Below, one piece after another: positions 17,501-27,000 of a stretch of DNA of 64,000 bases. The stretch comes from Cellvibrio polysaccharolyticus (GTDB lineage: Bacteria; Pseudomonadota; Gammaproteobacteria; Pseudomonadales; Cellvibrionaceae). The notes below the pieces were generated by a model, which was not told the DNA's origin, did not search any database, and saw only the letters and a list, made by a program, of their open reading frames with translations. Position numbers and translations under genes: made by a program. Each line of letters opens with the position of its first letter. Within the stretch, counting starts at the first letter, position 1. Where the stretch lies: contig NZ_PRDL01000001.1 of the NCBI RefSeq assembly GCF_015182315.1, positions 3,596,001 through 3,660,000 on the forward strand, written 5' to 3'.

Positions 17501-19451
17501 GAACCGCTGTGACGGCTGCGCCATTACTACCGTGCGCAATATTTTGAGAGGTATTGCCACTGAGCGTTCCGCCATTACCTGCAGAGTAAATCACACTGTA
17601 TTCCGCCAATTCAAAAATGGCTGCAATTGACTTATTGGCGGTGATATTCAAATCTGTACGAGGGTTAGCTATTAATTCATCACTCCACTTAACAAATTTA
17701 TAACCGACGTTGGGAACAGCGGCAACTGCCGCACCATTACTGCCATGCGCAATATTTTGAGAGGTATTGCCACCGAGCGTTCCGCCATTACCTGCGGTGT
17801 AAACCACACTGTATTGCGCCAACTCAAAAATAGCCTCAACCAATTTATTAGCGGTAATATTCAGATCGGTACGGGAGCTGGTCGCAACGTCATCACTCCA
17901 TTTAACAAATACATATCCGACATTGGGCGTTGCAGTTACTGTCGAGCCATCATTGCCGCTTGTAATGAGTTGTGATGTCAGGCCGTTCAATGAGCCACCG
18001 GCACTCGCGGTATAGATGAGGTTGTACTGCCCAATCTGGAACATCGCTTCAACAGCCATATTCGCTGTGACATTCGAATCCATGCGAGGATTGGAAGTCA
18101 CACCATCACTCCATTTAACAAATATAAAACCTGCGTCAGGAACGGCAGTCACGGTGGTGCTGTTGCTACCATGATTGATTTGCTGGGAAGCCGTCCCCAG
18201 GATCGTTCCACCACCAGTTGCGGTGTAATTAATTTGGTAGCTGCTAGCAGAAAAAATGGCCGTCAACGTCAGGTTGGCGGTGACATCGCGATCCACGCGA
18301 GGGTTGTTAATACGGCCATCGCTCCATCTTTCAAAACGATAGCCGCTGCCGGGAACGGCTGTAATTTCACTACCGGACTGACCATAGGCAACTTGCTGTG
18401 AGGTCGCACCTTGCAAACTGCCGCCCTGCCCCGCGCGATAATCGAGCGTGTATTGCACCCTGGCAAAATTAACACTGACCAGACAATCAGCGGTGATTGC
18501 CCCCGTCTGATAATTTGTCTGATTCAGACTGCCATTGCACCCGCTTACACTGGCGATGCCGTAACCCGGTGCCGGTGTGATAACCAAAGACAATTGCTGG
18601 CTTCTTGCAACCTGCTGCTGCGATACAGAAACGGAGCCACCTTCAGATACCTGAGTGGATACCGTAAATCTGGGTACAGATACGGGAGCTTCTGCGGCAT
18701 TGGGAGCGGACAGCCAGTTATCCATAGCGGAGAGCCACCGCGACAATCCACCGGTTTGTTCTATTAGAGCCAGAACACCGGCAACATCAAAATCGCTATC
18801 AGTGAGAGCACCTTCTCTATAAAGAACAAAAGGATCTTCGTCGGGCTGCAAATGATAGTAGTTCATAGCCTGAAGTTGATTGGCAATCTCTTCGGTAGTT
18901 GTATTTTGCGAATTGGCTACCGCGAGCAACAAGGTAGTCCAAGGGGTAATATTACAAGTAACCCTTGCCTCACTACTTTCACACAAAGCCTCAAGCTCGC
19001 TGTTATCTGCGGTAGATACTGCAGAGGCCTCCGCAAAGAAGCTCATTCTTAGCACGCTTACACTGCCTTCAGAACCAATGCCTGGCTGGATGGGTGTAGC
19101 GACCAGGTGATAGAAGTCAGATGCATCAACCTCGGCCTGGTAATACCCTGCGGCATCGGTAGTCCAGGTGGCGATTGCATCGCCGTTGCCATCTATGCGA
19201 GAAAGAGTGAAACCTGCAGCATCGTTACCACCGATAACGCGCCCCGCCAGAGTAACGGTTACGGGCTGCTCCGGTGGCTGTTCAGTGGGAGGTTGTTCTA
19301 CAGGTGGTTGCACCACAGGAGGTTGTTCAGTGGGGGGCTTAACCCCGCTATCCACTTTTTTGTCATCCTTACATCCGGCCAAAGCCAGAAAACAGCCCAG
19401 CATCAGTGCCAACCAATAGGGAGATTTTCCATAGAACTGCGGTAATTTCAT
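14547..19451 (-). CDS. Giant surface lipoprotein with eleven 71-residue InlB-type repeats and a degenerate metallopeptidase-like domain
   Basis: 1634 residues. Residues 1-27 are a lipoprotein signal with lipobox LAGC, followed by a Pro-rich linker (PPTEQPP, PPVVQPP) and a carboxypeptidase-regulatory-like fold (about 65-130). Residues about 330-1110 are eleven tandem repeats of about 71 residues (pattern YSVVYTAGNGGTLSG ... AVPNAGYTFAKWSD ... NITANKSVEAIFE), the divergent InlB B-repeat type that forms rod-like stalks. The C-terminal 500 residues resemble M30-type zinc peptidases, with AHELAQLIIDSRR and ESWLNEALAAIAVE, but the HExxH motif reads HELAQ, so one zinc ligand is lost. GAGGAA precedes the ATG. 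It is monocistronic and likely displayed on the outer membrane for adhesion or substrate capture. Confidence 0.85.
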   Translation of the reverse strand: MKLPQFYGKSPYWLALMLGCFLALAGCKDDKKVDSGVKPPTEQPPVVQPPVEQPPTEQPPEQPVTVTLAGRVIGGNDAAGFTLSRIDGNGDAIATWTTDAAGYYQAEVDASDFYHLVATPIQPGIGSEGSVSVLRMSFFAEASAVSTADNSELEALCESSEARVTCNITPWTTLLLAVANSQNTTTEEIANQLQAMNYYHLQPDEDPFVLYREGALTDSDFDVAGVLALIEQTGGLSRWLSAMDNWLSAPNAAEAPVSVPRFTVSTQVSEGGSVSVSQQQVARSQQLSLVITPAPGYGIASVSGCNGSLNQTNYQTGAITADCLVSVNFARVQYTLDYRAGQGGSLQGATSQQVAYGQSGSEITAVPGSGYRFERWSDGRINNPRVDRDVTANLTLTAIFSASSYQINYTATGGGTILGTASQQINHGSNSTTVTAVPDAGFIFVKWSDGVTSNPRMDSNVTANMAVEAMFQIGQYNLIYTASAGGSLNGLTSQLITSGNDGSTVTATPNVGYVFVKWSDDVATSSRTDLNITANKLVEAIFELAQYSVVYTAGNGGTLGGNTSQNIAHGSNGAAVAAVPNVGYKFVKWSDELIANPRTDLNITANKSIAAIFELAEYSVIYSAGNGGTLSGNTSQNIAHGSNGAAVTAVPNAGYAFAKWSDGVTTNPRVDLDITAGKSIEAIFELVQYSVIYTAGNGGTLSGNTSQNISHGSNGAAVTAVPNAGYTFVRWSDDITTNPRIDLNIIANKTVEAIFEQTQYSVVYTAGNGGTLSGNASQNIAHGSDGAAVTAVPNPGYIFAKWSDDVAENPRVDLNITASKSVEAIFELAQYSVVYTAGNGGTLSGNTSQNIAHGSNGAAVTAVPNAGYTFAKWSDDVTTNPRTDLNITANKTVEAIFEPVQYSLTYTAAAGGTISGTTSQTVAHGNDGSIVTAVPDAGYLFVKWSDDVATSARTDLNVTANKSVEAIFELAQYSVVYTAGNGGTLSGSTSQNIAHGSNGAAVTAVPDAGYAFVKWSDDLTTNPRTDLNITADASIEAIFELKQYTVNYDVATGGSLSGQASQAINHGSDSTSVTVVADNGFVFNQWSDGSTDNPRVDVNVTSNISVVASFTRTAISLNIAEEHRDVINSSGAVQELNLLNSAGATAEYLLVPMNFTRDSNLQLTVDVSNNLLPNNGSAPSTGTALLQDSSLVNRKNHVAEYQLRRGTVGTGTPTSPISVIPAGVTPGVGDVWSLNSKLDSLCEVGTAANATIRYVGTNIIVVSDNDNPAGGFTSTQYETLGTTVDSFYSTITTTLGTPSDKDSNGKIVIFMTAGVNRLSPPASSVVNVAMYSPRDALTQNECPTSNLGEIIYVLAPDPTGAINSNVRTVSYVEGSAPAQIAHELAQLIIDSRRIAAGYDFGESWLNEALAAIAVEKVFFLRSTLNPLQNIVLSNLTTGANASVKVAAFNTYINSYFTNYRLWLQSPTRLGVLDSSGNELASRGLNWAFLRYVADRHANLSLAIEGAMYRNLVDSPYTGITNLENLINDDANTWLHDFLMSVYLDDYPGIGLSGSTGKYSATSWNYRSVYGGLGGFPLREMAIPAGGTTTAIPYAKDGGAGYIRIAVGAGETATIRLTPVAIPDQEASYTLIRLQ
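16118..18463 (-). repeat. Eleven tandem 213-bp coding repeats
   Basis: These encode the 71-residue repeats of the giant lipoprotein. Middle copies (roughly 4 to 8 and 10) are nearly identical at the protein level, while copies 1-3, 9 and 11 are more divergent. This suggests recent copy-number change by recombination in the middle of the array. Borders are approximate. Confidence 0.85.
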
Positions 19452-19769
19452 GTATTCCTCGTTATGAGCGCAAAAGTGGCATAACCGGTTGATATAAAAA
19501 TCATTATTTTTAAAATGGATCTGGCAGAAAATCAGACGCTCATCATAACTTGTTACTTATATATCAATCGATCTTTTTGTGACCGGTTTGGCACTTTTTT
19601 AACTGGCACGAAGATCTGGAAATGGCGCGCACGAGGGTCAAGCCAGATGTCAGTCAAAGCGATGCACGAGAGGAAAGTGAGCGAAATGAGGAATAGCGAA
19701 GGGATATGAAACAAGGCCAGCCCGGCGGTTCCCGCAAGGGGGGCCGGGCTGGCTTCTATCTGACGAGAA
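19452..19769. other. Intergenic region upstream of the repeat lipoprotein
   Basis: It holds the promoter region of the lipoprotein gene (AT-rich near 19490-19600) and, at its right end, the terminator of the oxidoreductase operon. No further gene or RNA was recognised. Confidence 0.4.
19716..19753 (-). terminator. Terminator of the GMC oxidoreductase operon
   Basis: An 11-bp GC-rich perfect stem (GCCAGCCCGGC with GCCGGGCTGGC) and a 16-nt loop lie just past the stop at 19770. On the minus strand it is followed by CTTGTTTC, a weak T run. Confidence 0.7.
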
Positions 19770-20336
19770 TCAGGTTGTAGCCCAGGCGCGATCGCCTTTT
19801 TTATAAGGCAGCTCGCCGTCGTATCGTCCGGGGATTGGTGCGTGGCGAAGCACCTGGGTGCCGCCGATTTCCGAGGTGAAGAAGCCGAATACGGTGAGTT
19901 GCTTGAGCATGGTGAAGTAGTGCATTTCGCCTTTACCCTTGCTGTTTACCGCATGTACCCGTGCTTCCTGATCCAGGGTATTGATAAACGATTCCCGCTC
20001 GTTGGGCTGCAGCGACATGAAGTTGCGGTTATAAACCGCCTGGCTGCGCTCTTCGAGGGTTAGCAAACCTTTATGGAAGGTTGCCTGTTCTTCCAGGGTG
20101 TAGCAGGCACCTACATAAACCGTCATGAACTGCCCGACCTGCGCATCTTTTGCGCCGGGGGTTTCGGTGCGGGGGAGAATGGTTTCAGCAATTTCGTCCA
20201 GTAACAGCACATCATTTTGCGAAAAAACGAAAGCGTTCGGTGCTGGCGTAGCGCAACCACTTATAAACGCAGCGCTGCCGATCATGGCAGTACCGGTGGT
20301 AGCAGAAATCAGTTTTAAGAGTTCACGGCGATTCAT
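19770..20336 (-). CDS. Gluconate 2-dehydrogenase subunit 3 family protein, Tat-exported
   Basis: The 188-residue protein starts MNRRELLKLISATTG, a twin-arginine signal, with a lipobox-like ISGC near residue 28. The mature part has the subunit-3 pattern (LLDEIAETILPRTETPGAKDA, then VYVGACYTLEEQ). In three-part membrane dehydrogenases this small subunit accompanies the flavoprotein and helps its export by piggy-back Tat transport. Its ATG overlaps the stop of the GMC oxidoreductase gene (ATGA), so the two are translationally coupled partners. Likely periplasmic. Confidence 0.88.
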   Translation of the reverse strand: MNRRELLKLISATTGTAMIGSAAFISGCATPAPNAFVFSQNDVLLLDEIAETILPRTETPGAKDAQVGQFMTVYVGACYTLEEQATFHKGLLTLEERSQAVYNRNFMSLQPNERESFINTLDQEARVHAVNSKGKGEMHYFTMLKQLTVFGFFTSEIGGTQVLRHAPIPGRYDGELPYKKGDRAWATT

Positions 20337-22021
20337 TTCAGATTCCCCTTTTGCAATTCTTTTACTGCGTGATCTACCGCGCGCGCGGTAAGCGCCATAT
20401 AAGTCAGCGACGGATTGACACAGGATGCCGATGTCATACAGGCACCGTCAGTCACAAACACATTGGGCGCATCCCACACCTGATTAAAGCCATTGAGTAC
20501 CGAGGTTTTCGGGTCACGCCCCATACGTGCGGTACCCATTTCGTGAATACCCATGCCTGGCGAATACCCCCAATCGCCACCCTGAACATTTTTAACACCG
20601 GCGGCTTCAAACATTTCTACCGCATCTTTCAGCATGTCTTTGCGCATCGCGATTTCGTTTTCACGAATTTCAACGTCCATCGCCAGCACCGGCAAGCCCC
20701 ATTTGTCTTTTACTTTGCGATCAAGATAAATACGGTTGTCGTGATGTGGCAGCATTTCACCAAAAGCTGTCATGCCGATAGTCCAGGCACCCGGTTCAGC
20801 CAGCGCATTTTTAAAGTCTGCGCCTATGCCCATTTCGGCAACATCTCTGTCCCAGTTTTGACGACTGGCTGCACCCTGATAACCAAAGCCACGCAAGTAA
20901 TCGCGTTTCTCGCTACCGAGGTTGCGGAAGCGTGGAATATAAAAACCGGCCGGACGACGACCGTAATAATATTTATCCTCAAAGCCTTCGACCATGCCAC
21001 CCGCACCCACACGGAAGTGGTGATCCATTACGTTGTGTCCCAGCTCGCCACTGCTGCTGCCCAAACCTTCCGGCCAGATGTCGGTAGCCGAATTCATCAG
21101 AATCCAGGTAGAGTTAAAACTGGAGGCATTGAGGAACACAACGTTGGCCGTAAATTCGTAGGTTTGATTGGTTTCTGCATCAATGACTTCTACACCGCGT
21201 GCGCGCTTTTTATCTTTATCGTAAAGCACCTGGCTGACGATGGAGAAAGGACGCAAGGTAAGATTGCCGGTTTTCATAGCGGCAGGCAGGGTGGAAGATT
21301 GGGTACTAAAATAGGCACCGAACGGACAGCCCAGCCAGCACTTGTTACGGTACTGACAATTCACACGCCCTTGTTCCGGTTTCGGCTGGGTGATATTGGC
21401 TACGCGGCTGTTGGTAATTAAACGCGATCCGCCGAAGGCTTTTTTAACCCGGGCGGCTACATCTTTTTCTACACAGTTTAATTCAATGGGTGGTAAAAAC
21501 TGGCCGTCGGGCAAATGTTCCAACCCATCACGATTACCGGAAATACCGGCAAACCGCTCTACATAATCGTACCAGGGCGCCATTTCGGCGTAGCGAATTG
21601 GCCAGTCAATGGCGATACCTTCGCGCAGGTTGGCTTCAAAGTCGCGTTCACTCAAGCGATAGCTTTGGCGCCCCCATAATAATGAACGACCGCCCACGTG
21701 ATAACCGCGGTACCAATCAAACCGCTTTTTTTCAACGTAGGGATTTTCTTGCTCATTAGCCCACATACCTTGTGTTGGTTCGTTCAGCACAAAGTCACGC
21801 TTTAACACAGGGTGATTTCTTTTCATCTCCTGAGTGGGGCGGCCACGGTGCGGATAATCCCAGGGTTCTTTGCCGGCATTCACATAATCTTTAATGTGCT
21901 CAATATTACGGCCGCGCTCCAGCAGCAATACTTTCAAACCTTTTTCCGTAAGTTCTTTTGCAGCCCAACCGCCACTAATACCGGAACCAACAACAATGGC
22001 ATCGAAGTGTTGTGTAGACAT
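20333..22021 (-). CDS. GMC-family FAD oxidoreductase, probable glycoside 3-dehydrogenase large subunit
   Basis: 562 residues. The N-terminal dinucleotide fold reads AIVVGSGISGGWAAKEL with LLLERGRN following; the GMC region includes GRSLLWGRQSYRLSERDF. The C-terminal part has PGMGIHEMGTARMG and NPSLTYMALTARA, with catalytic His/Asn expected there. A cysteine cluster QYRNKCWLGCPFGAY may be structural. No signal peptide is present, so export would rely on the Tat signal of subunit 3. This pair (GMC plus subunit 3) next to a TIM-barrel isomerase is the layout of glucoside 3-dehydrogenase systems in Bacteroidetes and related bacteria; substrate here is inferred, not shown. Confidence 0.87.
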   Translation of the reverse strand: MSTQHFDAIVVGSGISGGWAAKELTEKGLKVLLLERGRNIEHIKDYVNAGKEPWDYPHRGRPTQEMKRNHPVLKRDFVLNEPTQGMWANEQENPYVEKKRFDWYRGYHVGGRSLLWGRQSYRLSERDFEANLREGIAIDWPIRYAEMAPWYDYVERFAGISGNRDGLEHLPDGQFLPPIELNCVEKDVAARVKKAFGGSRLITNSRVANITQPKPEQGRVNCQYRNKCWLGCPFGAYFSTQSSTLPAAMKTGNLTLRPFSIVSQVLYDKDKKRARGVEVIDAETNQTYEFTANVVFLNASSFNSTWILMNSATDIWPEGLGSSSGELGHNVMDHHFRVGAGGMVEGFEDKYYYGRRPAGFYIPRFRNLGSEKRDYLRGFGYQGAASRQNWDRDVAEMGIGADFKNALAEPGAWTIGMTAFGEMLPHHDNRIYLDRKVKDKWGLPVLAMDVEIRENEIAMRKDMLKDAVEMFEAAGVKNVQGGDWGYSPGMGIHEMGTARMGRDPKTSVLNGFNQVWDAPNVFVTDGACMTSASCVNPSLTYMALTARAVDHAVKELQKGNLK

Positions 22022-22045
22022 ATAGAGTGAACCTCTGATCAGGGA

Positions 22046-22942
22046 TTAAACGTCGCAGATGCGAATGGCGGCTTGCAAGGATTCGATTTTTTCCTTATCG
22101 GTCGCACGATTGGGCATAAACTCTTGTGCAACATAACCTTTGAAACCGGTAGCTTGAATAGCGCGGGCAATAGCCGGGTAGTAAAGCTCCTGGGTATCAT
22201 CAATTTCATGACGGCCCGGCACACCGGCGGTGTGGTAATGACCAAAATATTGATGATTATTTTGAATGGTGCGAATAATGTCGCCTTCGCTGATTTGCAT
22301 GTGGTAAATGTCGTAAAGCAATTTGAAGTTGGGTGAATCGAGACGCTTGCACAACTCAATACCCCATGCGGAGTTATCAGCAAAATAATCCGGGTGATTT
22401 ACTTTACTGTTGAACAATTCCATTTGCACAATCACACCGCGCTTTTCAGCTTGTGCGAGAATTTTTTTCAAACCGGTGGTAGCGTGCTTCAAACCTTCTT
22501 CCGGATCTTTGCCGCGTTTGTTACCGCTAAAGCAAATCAAATTTGTATAACCGGCGTCAGCAACCAGATCAATATTTTTACGATAACTCTCGATTAAGGG
22601 CTTATGAAAACGGGCATCGCCCCAACCGTCTTCAAGGCCTATCTCGGCACCGTTGCACATGGAAGAATCAATGCCGTGCTTTTTGAGAATGTGCCATTCA
22701 CCAGGGCCGACCAGATCAATAGCCGAAAAGCCCAGCCGTTTGACCACCAGACACAGTTCCTCAAGCGAGAGAAAATCAAAAGTCCAGCGAGCCACTGAAT
22801 GACGGATATTGCCTTTTAAAGGTGCGTCAAGAGCAACGGATGATGATGCAGATACTTCGCCAAGTGCAGAAAGGCTGGACAAGCCTAATGCCCCGGCCAC
22901 AGCGCCACGCAACATGGCACGACGGTTTACCGAATAGTCCAT
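22046..22942 (-). CDS. Sugar phosphate isomerase/epimerase-like TIM-barrel protein, Tat-exported
   Basis: 298 residues. MDYSVNRRAMLRGAVAG is a twin-arginine signal, followed by an AP-endonuclease-2/hydroxypyruvate-isomerase fold. Visible metal and active-site segments include FSGNKRGKDPEEG, VIVQMELFNSKVNHPDYFADN, FKLLYDIYHMQISEGD and GHYHTAGVPGRHEIDD; E, D, H, H and E positions fit the family. It lies 24 bp upstream of the GMC oxidoreductase gene, first in the operon. A periplasmic isomerase acting on the keto-sugar made by the oxidoreductase is likely, as in 3-keto-glycoside pathways. Hydroxypyruvate isomerase itself is less likely because of the export signal. Confidence 0.86.
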   Translation of the reverse strand: MDYSVNRRAMLRGAVAGALGLSSLSALGEVSASSSVALDAPLKGNIRHSVARWTFDFLSLEELCLVVKRLGFSAIDLVGPGEWHILKKHGIDSSMCNGAEIGLEDGWGDARFHKPLIESYRKNIDLVADAGYTNLICFSGNKRGKDPEEGLKHATTGLKKILAQAEKRGVIVQMELFNSKVNHPDYFADNSAWGIELCKRLDSPNFKLLYDIYHMQISEGDIIRTIQNNHQYFGHYHTAGVPGRHEIDDTQELYYPAIARAIQATGFKGYVAQEFMPNRATDKEKIESLQAAIRICDV

Positions 22943-23315
22943 AAAGAATAACTCTGGTTATTATGAGGTGAATTTAGCCGTGCTAAAGATTAGCCCACCC
23001 CAAAATGCTTATCTATGGGATCAACGGTTCTTTACTCTTTAGGCAAACACAGCCGGTGGATTAAATCGTTTTAAGACTTTTTGCGCATAATAGTTGCGGA
23101 AAAGCTACAGAGATTCACAGATAAGAGAAAAGTTTCCAAAACCCTAAAGGCGAGCCGCACCTTTTCAACAGAGTTATTGATTTTTATTCTCATTAATTTG
23201 TTTGTACTGAAACTACATAATGGTTGAAAAATCAACTTGTCATTGACGACGATCTTGCACATATTGATTGATTTTTCACTGGATATAATTTTGTACACCG
23301 CAGCCAGGAAGCCCA
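22943..23315. other. Divergent intergenic region between the oxidoreductase operon and cysC
   Basis: AT-rich sequence that must hold the promoters of both sides. No operator, RNA or extra gene could be supported. The last bases (CCAGGAAGCCCA) give cysC its ribosome site. Confidence 0.35.
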
Positions 23316-23873
23316 ATGCCCCACCATCAATCACAACTGTACCGCCCCTGCGTTATCTGGTTTACCGGCTTAAGTGGTGCAGGGAAAACCACTACTGCAT
23401 CATTTTTGTTACAGGCACTTCAGCAACGGGGACTGCCTTGTTATCTGCTGGATGGCGACGAACTGAGAAAAGGTTTGTGCTGTGAGCTGGGTTTTAGCGA
23501 ATCAGACCGGGAGGAAAACGTACGACGTATCGGCGAAGCGGCGCGTCTGTTGATGGATGCCGGGATGATTACTCTGGTTGCAGTTATCGCGCCCATGCGC
23601 CACATGCGCGAAAAATTGCGCGCGAGGTTTGCTGAGGGAGAGTATCTTGAGGTGTTTGTAGATACGCCGCTTTCAGTTTGCGAAGAGCGCGACATCAAAG
23701 GTTTGTACAAAAAATCCCGCAGCGGCAGCCTGAAAAATTTTACCGGCATAGATTCCCGTTACGAAACACCACTCGCACCCGACATCCACTTAAAAACCGC
23801 CAACACGTCCATTGATAATAATATGGATCAACTGATAAAAATGCTGGTAGCGCGCGAGATTGTTCGGGGCTGA
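23316..23873 (+). CDS. cysC: Adenylylsulfate kinase CysC
   Basis: 185 residues. The P-loop is GLSGAGKTT, then LLDGDELRKGLCCELGFSE, VFVDTPLSVCEERDIKGLYK and NFTGIDSRYETP, all diagnostic for APS kinase, which makes PAPS from APS and ATP. The segment FISPHR of E. coli CysC, with the phosphorylated Ser109, reads VIAPMR here, so that Ser is Ala. The gene stands alone with no cysDN nearby, so the activity may feed sulfation or a scattered assimilation route. AGGA lies 6-7 bp before the ATG. Confidence 0.95.
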   Translation: MPHHQSQLYRPCVIWFTGLSGAGKTTTASFLLQALQQRGLPCYLLDGDELRKGLCCELGFSESDREENVRRIGEAARLLMDAGMITLVAVIAPMRHMREKLRARFAEGEYLEVFVDTPLSVCEERDIKGLYKKSRSGSLKNFTGIDSRYETPLAPDIHLKTANTSIDNNMDQLIKMLVAREIVRG

Positions 23874-24046
23874 ATTCGTCCCGAACAATTTGTCTTGAGA
23901 AAAATGGCTCTGTGTCCAATTCTCTCAACCCCATTTCCTAAACCCTATGCCCTAAACGAAAGGCCCCAACAAAATTCCGCAACCCGATTACCTTAACCGA
24001 AGGCCAGCAAGTTGCACCGACCTCCTGCGGCAACCGCCTCATGCAG

Positions 24047-27000
24047 TTAGAGGGTAAATCTGGACAGTAATAATAACCCGGATAAAAACAGGACAAATAA
24101 ACCCACACTGCCGCCTCCGGAACTTCCGGAGGGAGCAGCGCTGGCAACAGATGACAATACCTGAGCGGTACTACTGGAGGATTCCACAACCGGTGCCGAA
24201 CTTGCAGCACTGCCATTTTCCGATGCAACCGACGATAAGGATGATGCGGCAGAAATATCGGACTGCACGGATGAAGCAAACGATGATGATTCCGCAGAAA
24301 GCACCGAGCTGCTCGCTGCACTGATCACCGCACTACTGGTGTGGCTGCTTGCAGCATTACCCGACGACGCGGGCGCTGATGAAATTTGCCCGGAAGACGA
24401 AGGGGTTGAAGATGTCTGCGCTGATGATTGATGCGAAGATGAGTTGTCTGACGATGAATGCCCGGCCGTAACGGAAAACAGGTAAAGATCAGACAGCGAG
24501 TTGCCCGCATTATCTTCTACCAGAATCAAAATTTCATGGCTGCCGGAAAAGCCGCCGAGGTCAATCAGCGTAGCACCGGAGCTGTTCACCGGCTGGTCAT
24601 CGCCGTCTACTTTTATCGTCAACAAACCAATACCGGATAAGGCATCGGTAACGACAATTTCCAGCTGCTGTGAGCCAGTCAGGTTATTGTTGTCGGTTAA
24701 CGGACGGCCATTCACCAGCACGTCAATTTCCGGCAGGGTTTTATCAATTTTTACCGGGACAGTTTTAGTAGTCTCTGTATTACCAGCACGATCCTCACTC
24801 CAGTAACTAACCTGGTGCTCGCCTTCCTCGCTAATAACAAACTGATTGCCGGTTTGCACGGTACCCTGATTAATTTGATAGTGCGTAATCGCAACGCCCG
24901 CTGCGTTATCTTCAACCACCAACGTTAGCGATACATCCTGGTTCACCCAACCTGCAGGTGCATTATCACCAGTGACCGGTGCAGTATTATCCGTATGCAA
25001 GCGCAACTCGGACAGGTTGCCAAACCAGTTGGCGTTATTGAAGATGCGCACATAGCGCCATAATTGCGGGCTATTAATGACCAGGGTTTGCCACTCGGCA
25101 GTTTGTATCGCGGCGTTTGAAATAGTCGTCCAACTGGTGCCGTCGCTGGAACCCTGCACAACAACACCGCGAATACGGGCAAGCTGATCCGGCCTAGCCA
25201 GTACATCTACACTGGAAAGCCAGATGCCACTGTCATCACCAAAGTCAAAACCTATGTAAGCATTTGACCCGGCAGATCCGGCGCGAAAGTCCGACGAGGT
25301 AGCCGGTTTGCCATCAAACAATTTGGCAAGTTCTGCAAGCGTCGCTACCGGATTGGGGCGTCCGCCGGTGGTACTCGGGTCGAGCAGCGCCACATTATTT
25401 TCAATAAAATCCAGCGTCACAAGATTTGCGCCATCGACCAGGTAAAGTTTGCTGCTGTCTGTGGTCGCTTGCTTTTTAATACAAGGCGAAGTATTTATCG
25501 CGGTACATTCCACACTGATCTGAATAAAACCATCTGCAGTAGTTTCATCCATCACCGCTGCTGCTTGCCAATGAATACCATCCTGGCTGGTAACGGCTGC
25601 ATCAACGCCCTGAATTTTTGCCTGCAGGGATGCCAGCGGTTCATTCGCCACGATGGATAATAAAACCCGATCGCCTTTTAACACCAGACCACTGGTATTG
25701 GCAGTATCTTCGGGGCTCAGACTGATCGCATCAAGATAATCTACCGGCCCCAGGTAGCTGCCGTGGAATTTAACTTCTGCCAGATTACCGAACCAGGCAT
25801 TGCTGTTAAAAATCCGAATAAAGCGAAATGCAGCAGAGTTGTTAATGGTCAGTGTTTGCCACTGTGAGACGCCTTGCGCGGCAGAAGAAATGGTAGCCCA
25901 GTTAATACCGTCATTCGATCCCTGAATAACCGTGCCGTTGGCGCGTCCAAAATAGGTATCCTGCCGGGCAAGCACATCCACAGCGGTTAATGCCACCGAA
26001 CCGTTTTCGCGAAAATCGAAGGCGATATAACCGCCGCTGCCATTACCCGCCAGCCGAAAATCGGAACTGGTAGCCGGGTTATTATCAAAAAGATAATTGA
26101 CCTGCTGCAAGGTAACCGCCGGATCAGGGCGACCCGCCGTGGTAGACGGATCAATCAAATCTGCTTTGGTTGGGATATTTTCAATAAGATCATTTTTATT
26201 GATCAGATAAAGATCCGATTCAATAAAAGCATCCAGCGATGCACCGCTGCTAACGGTTATATATTGAACGTAGTAACTGACCGTACCGGGGCGAACATTG
26301 CCATTCAGCGTTGCGCCAATCTGCCAATGAATACCATCGGAAGAGGTTGCAACGGCGTTTACTCCTTGAATTTGCACTTGCAGGTTGGCGATCGGCTCCT
26401 TGGCCGTCAAGGTAAACTCCAGCGTATCACCTATGCCGATAAGACCGGCAACACCGGGATTGCCCACCGGTTCAATGGCCGCTATCTGATTGCCGGATTC
26501 ATAAGCCTGGCCGCGAATTCTGATCTCGGCCAGCTCCATAATATTCTGGTATTCGCGGCGCAGCGCATCGGGGTGGTGAGTGACCATCTGAAACTTCAAA
26601 TAACGATAACGCTCGTTATGAAAAGCAGAGTCAACCGGTAACATGGTCATCGCGCCTTGGAAGAGCGATTCACCGGGCGTGATGCGCTGCCAATTTTGAT
26701 TATCGTTAGAGGCAAATACCGTAACACCGGCACCGCGATCCGCAAAATTCATACGCGCCTGAATTCCGATTTCAGTGACGCTGACTTTGTAATCAAGCCC
26801 AAAGTCGAGGGTATGAAATGGATTTGCATAACGCAGAAACCCGGTAAAGGTGTCATCGTTGCTGTCGATCAACACACCAACGCCATTACCAAAAGTAGAG
26901 CTGGCAACCATCGCCGGAAAATTCATACTGCCATCTTCCAGCAACGGTGTTACCAATTTCAGTTCGCGAACAGCTTGCTGCAACAACAGTAACTGCGCAG

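Noticed and set aside
20351..21421. 356-residue plus-strand frame opposite the GMC oxidoreductase gene
   Set aside because: The opposite strand encodes a complete GMC enzyme with all motifs; this frame is rich in unusual His/Thr/Arg runs typical for antisense shadows.
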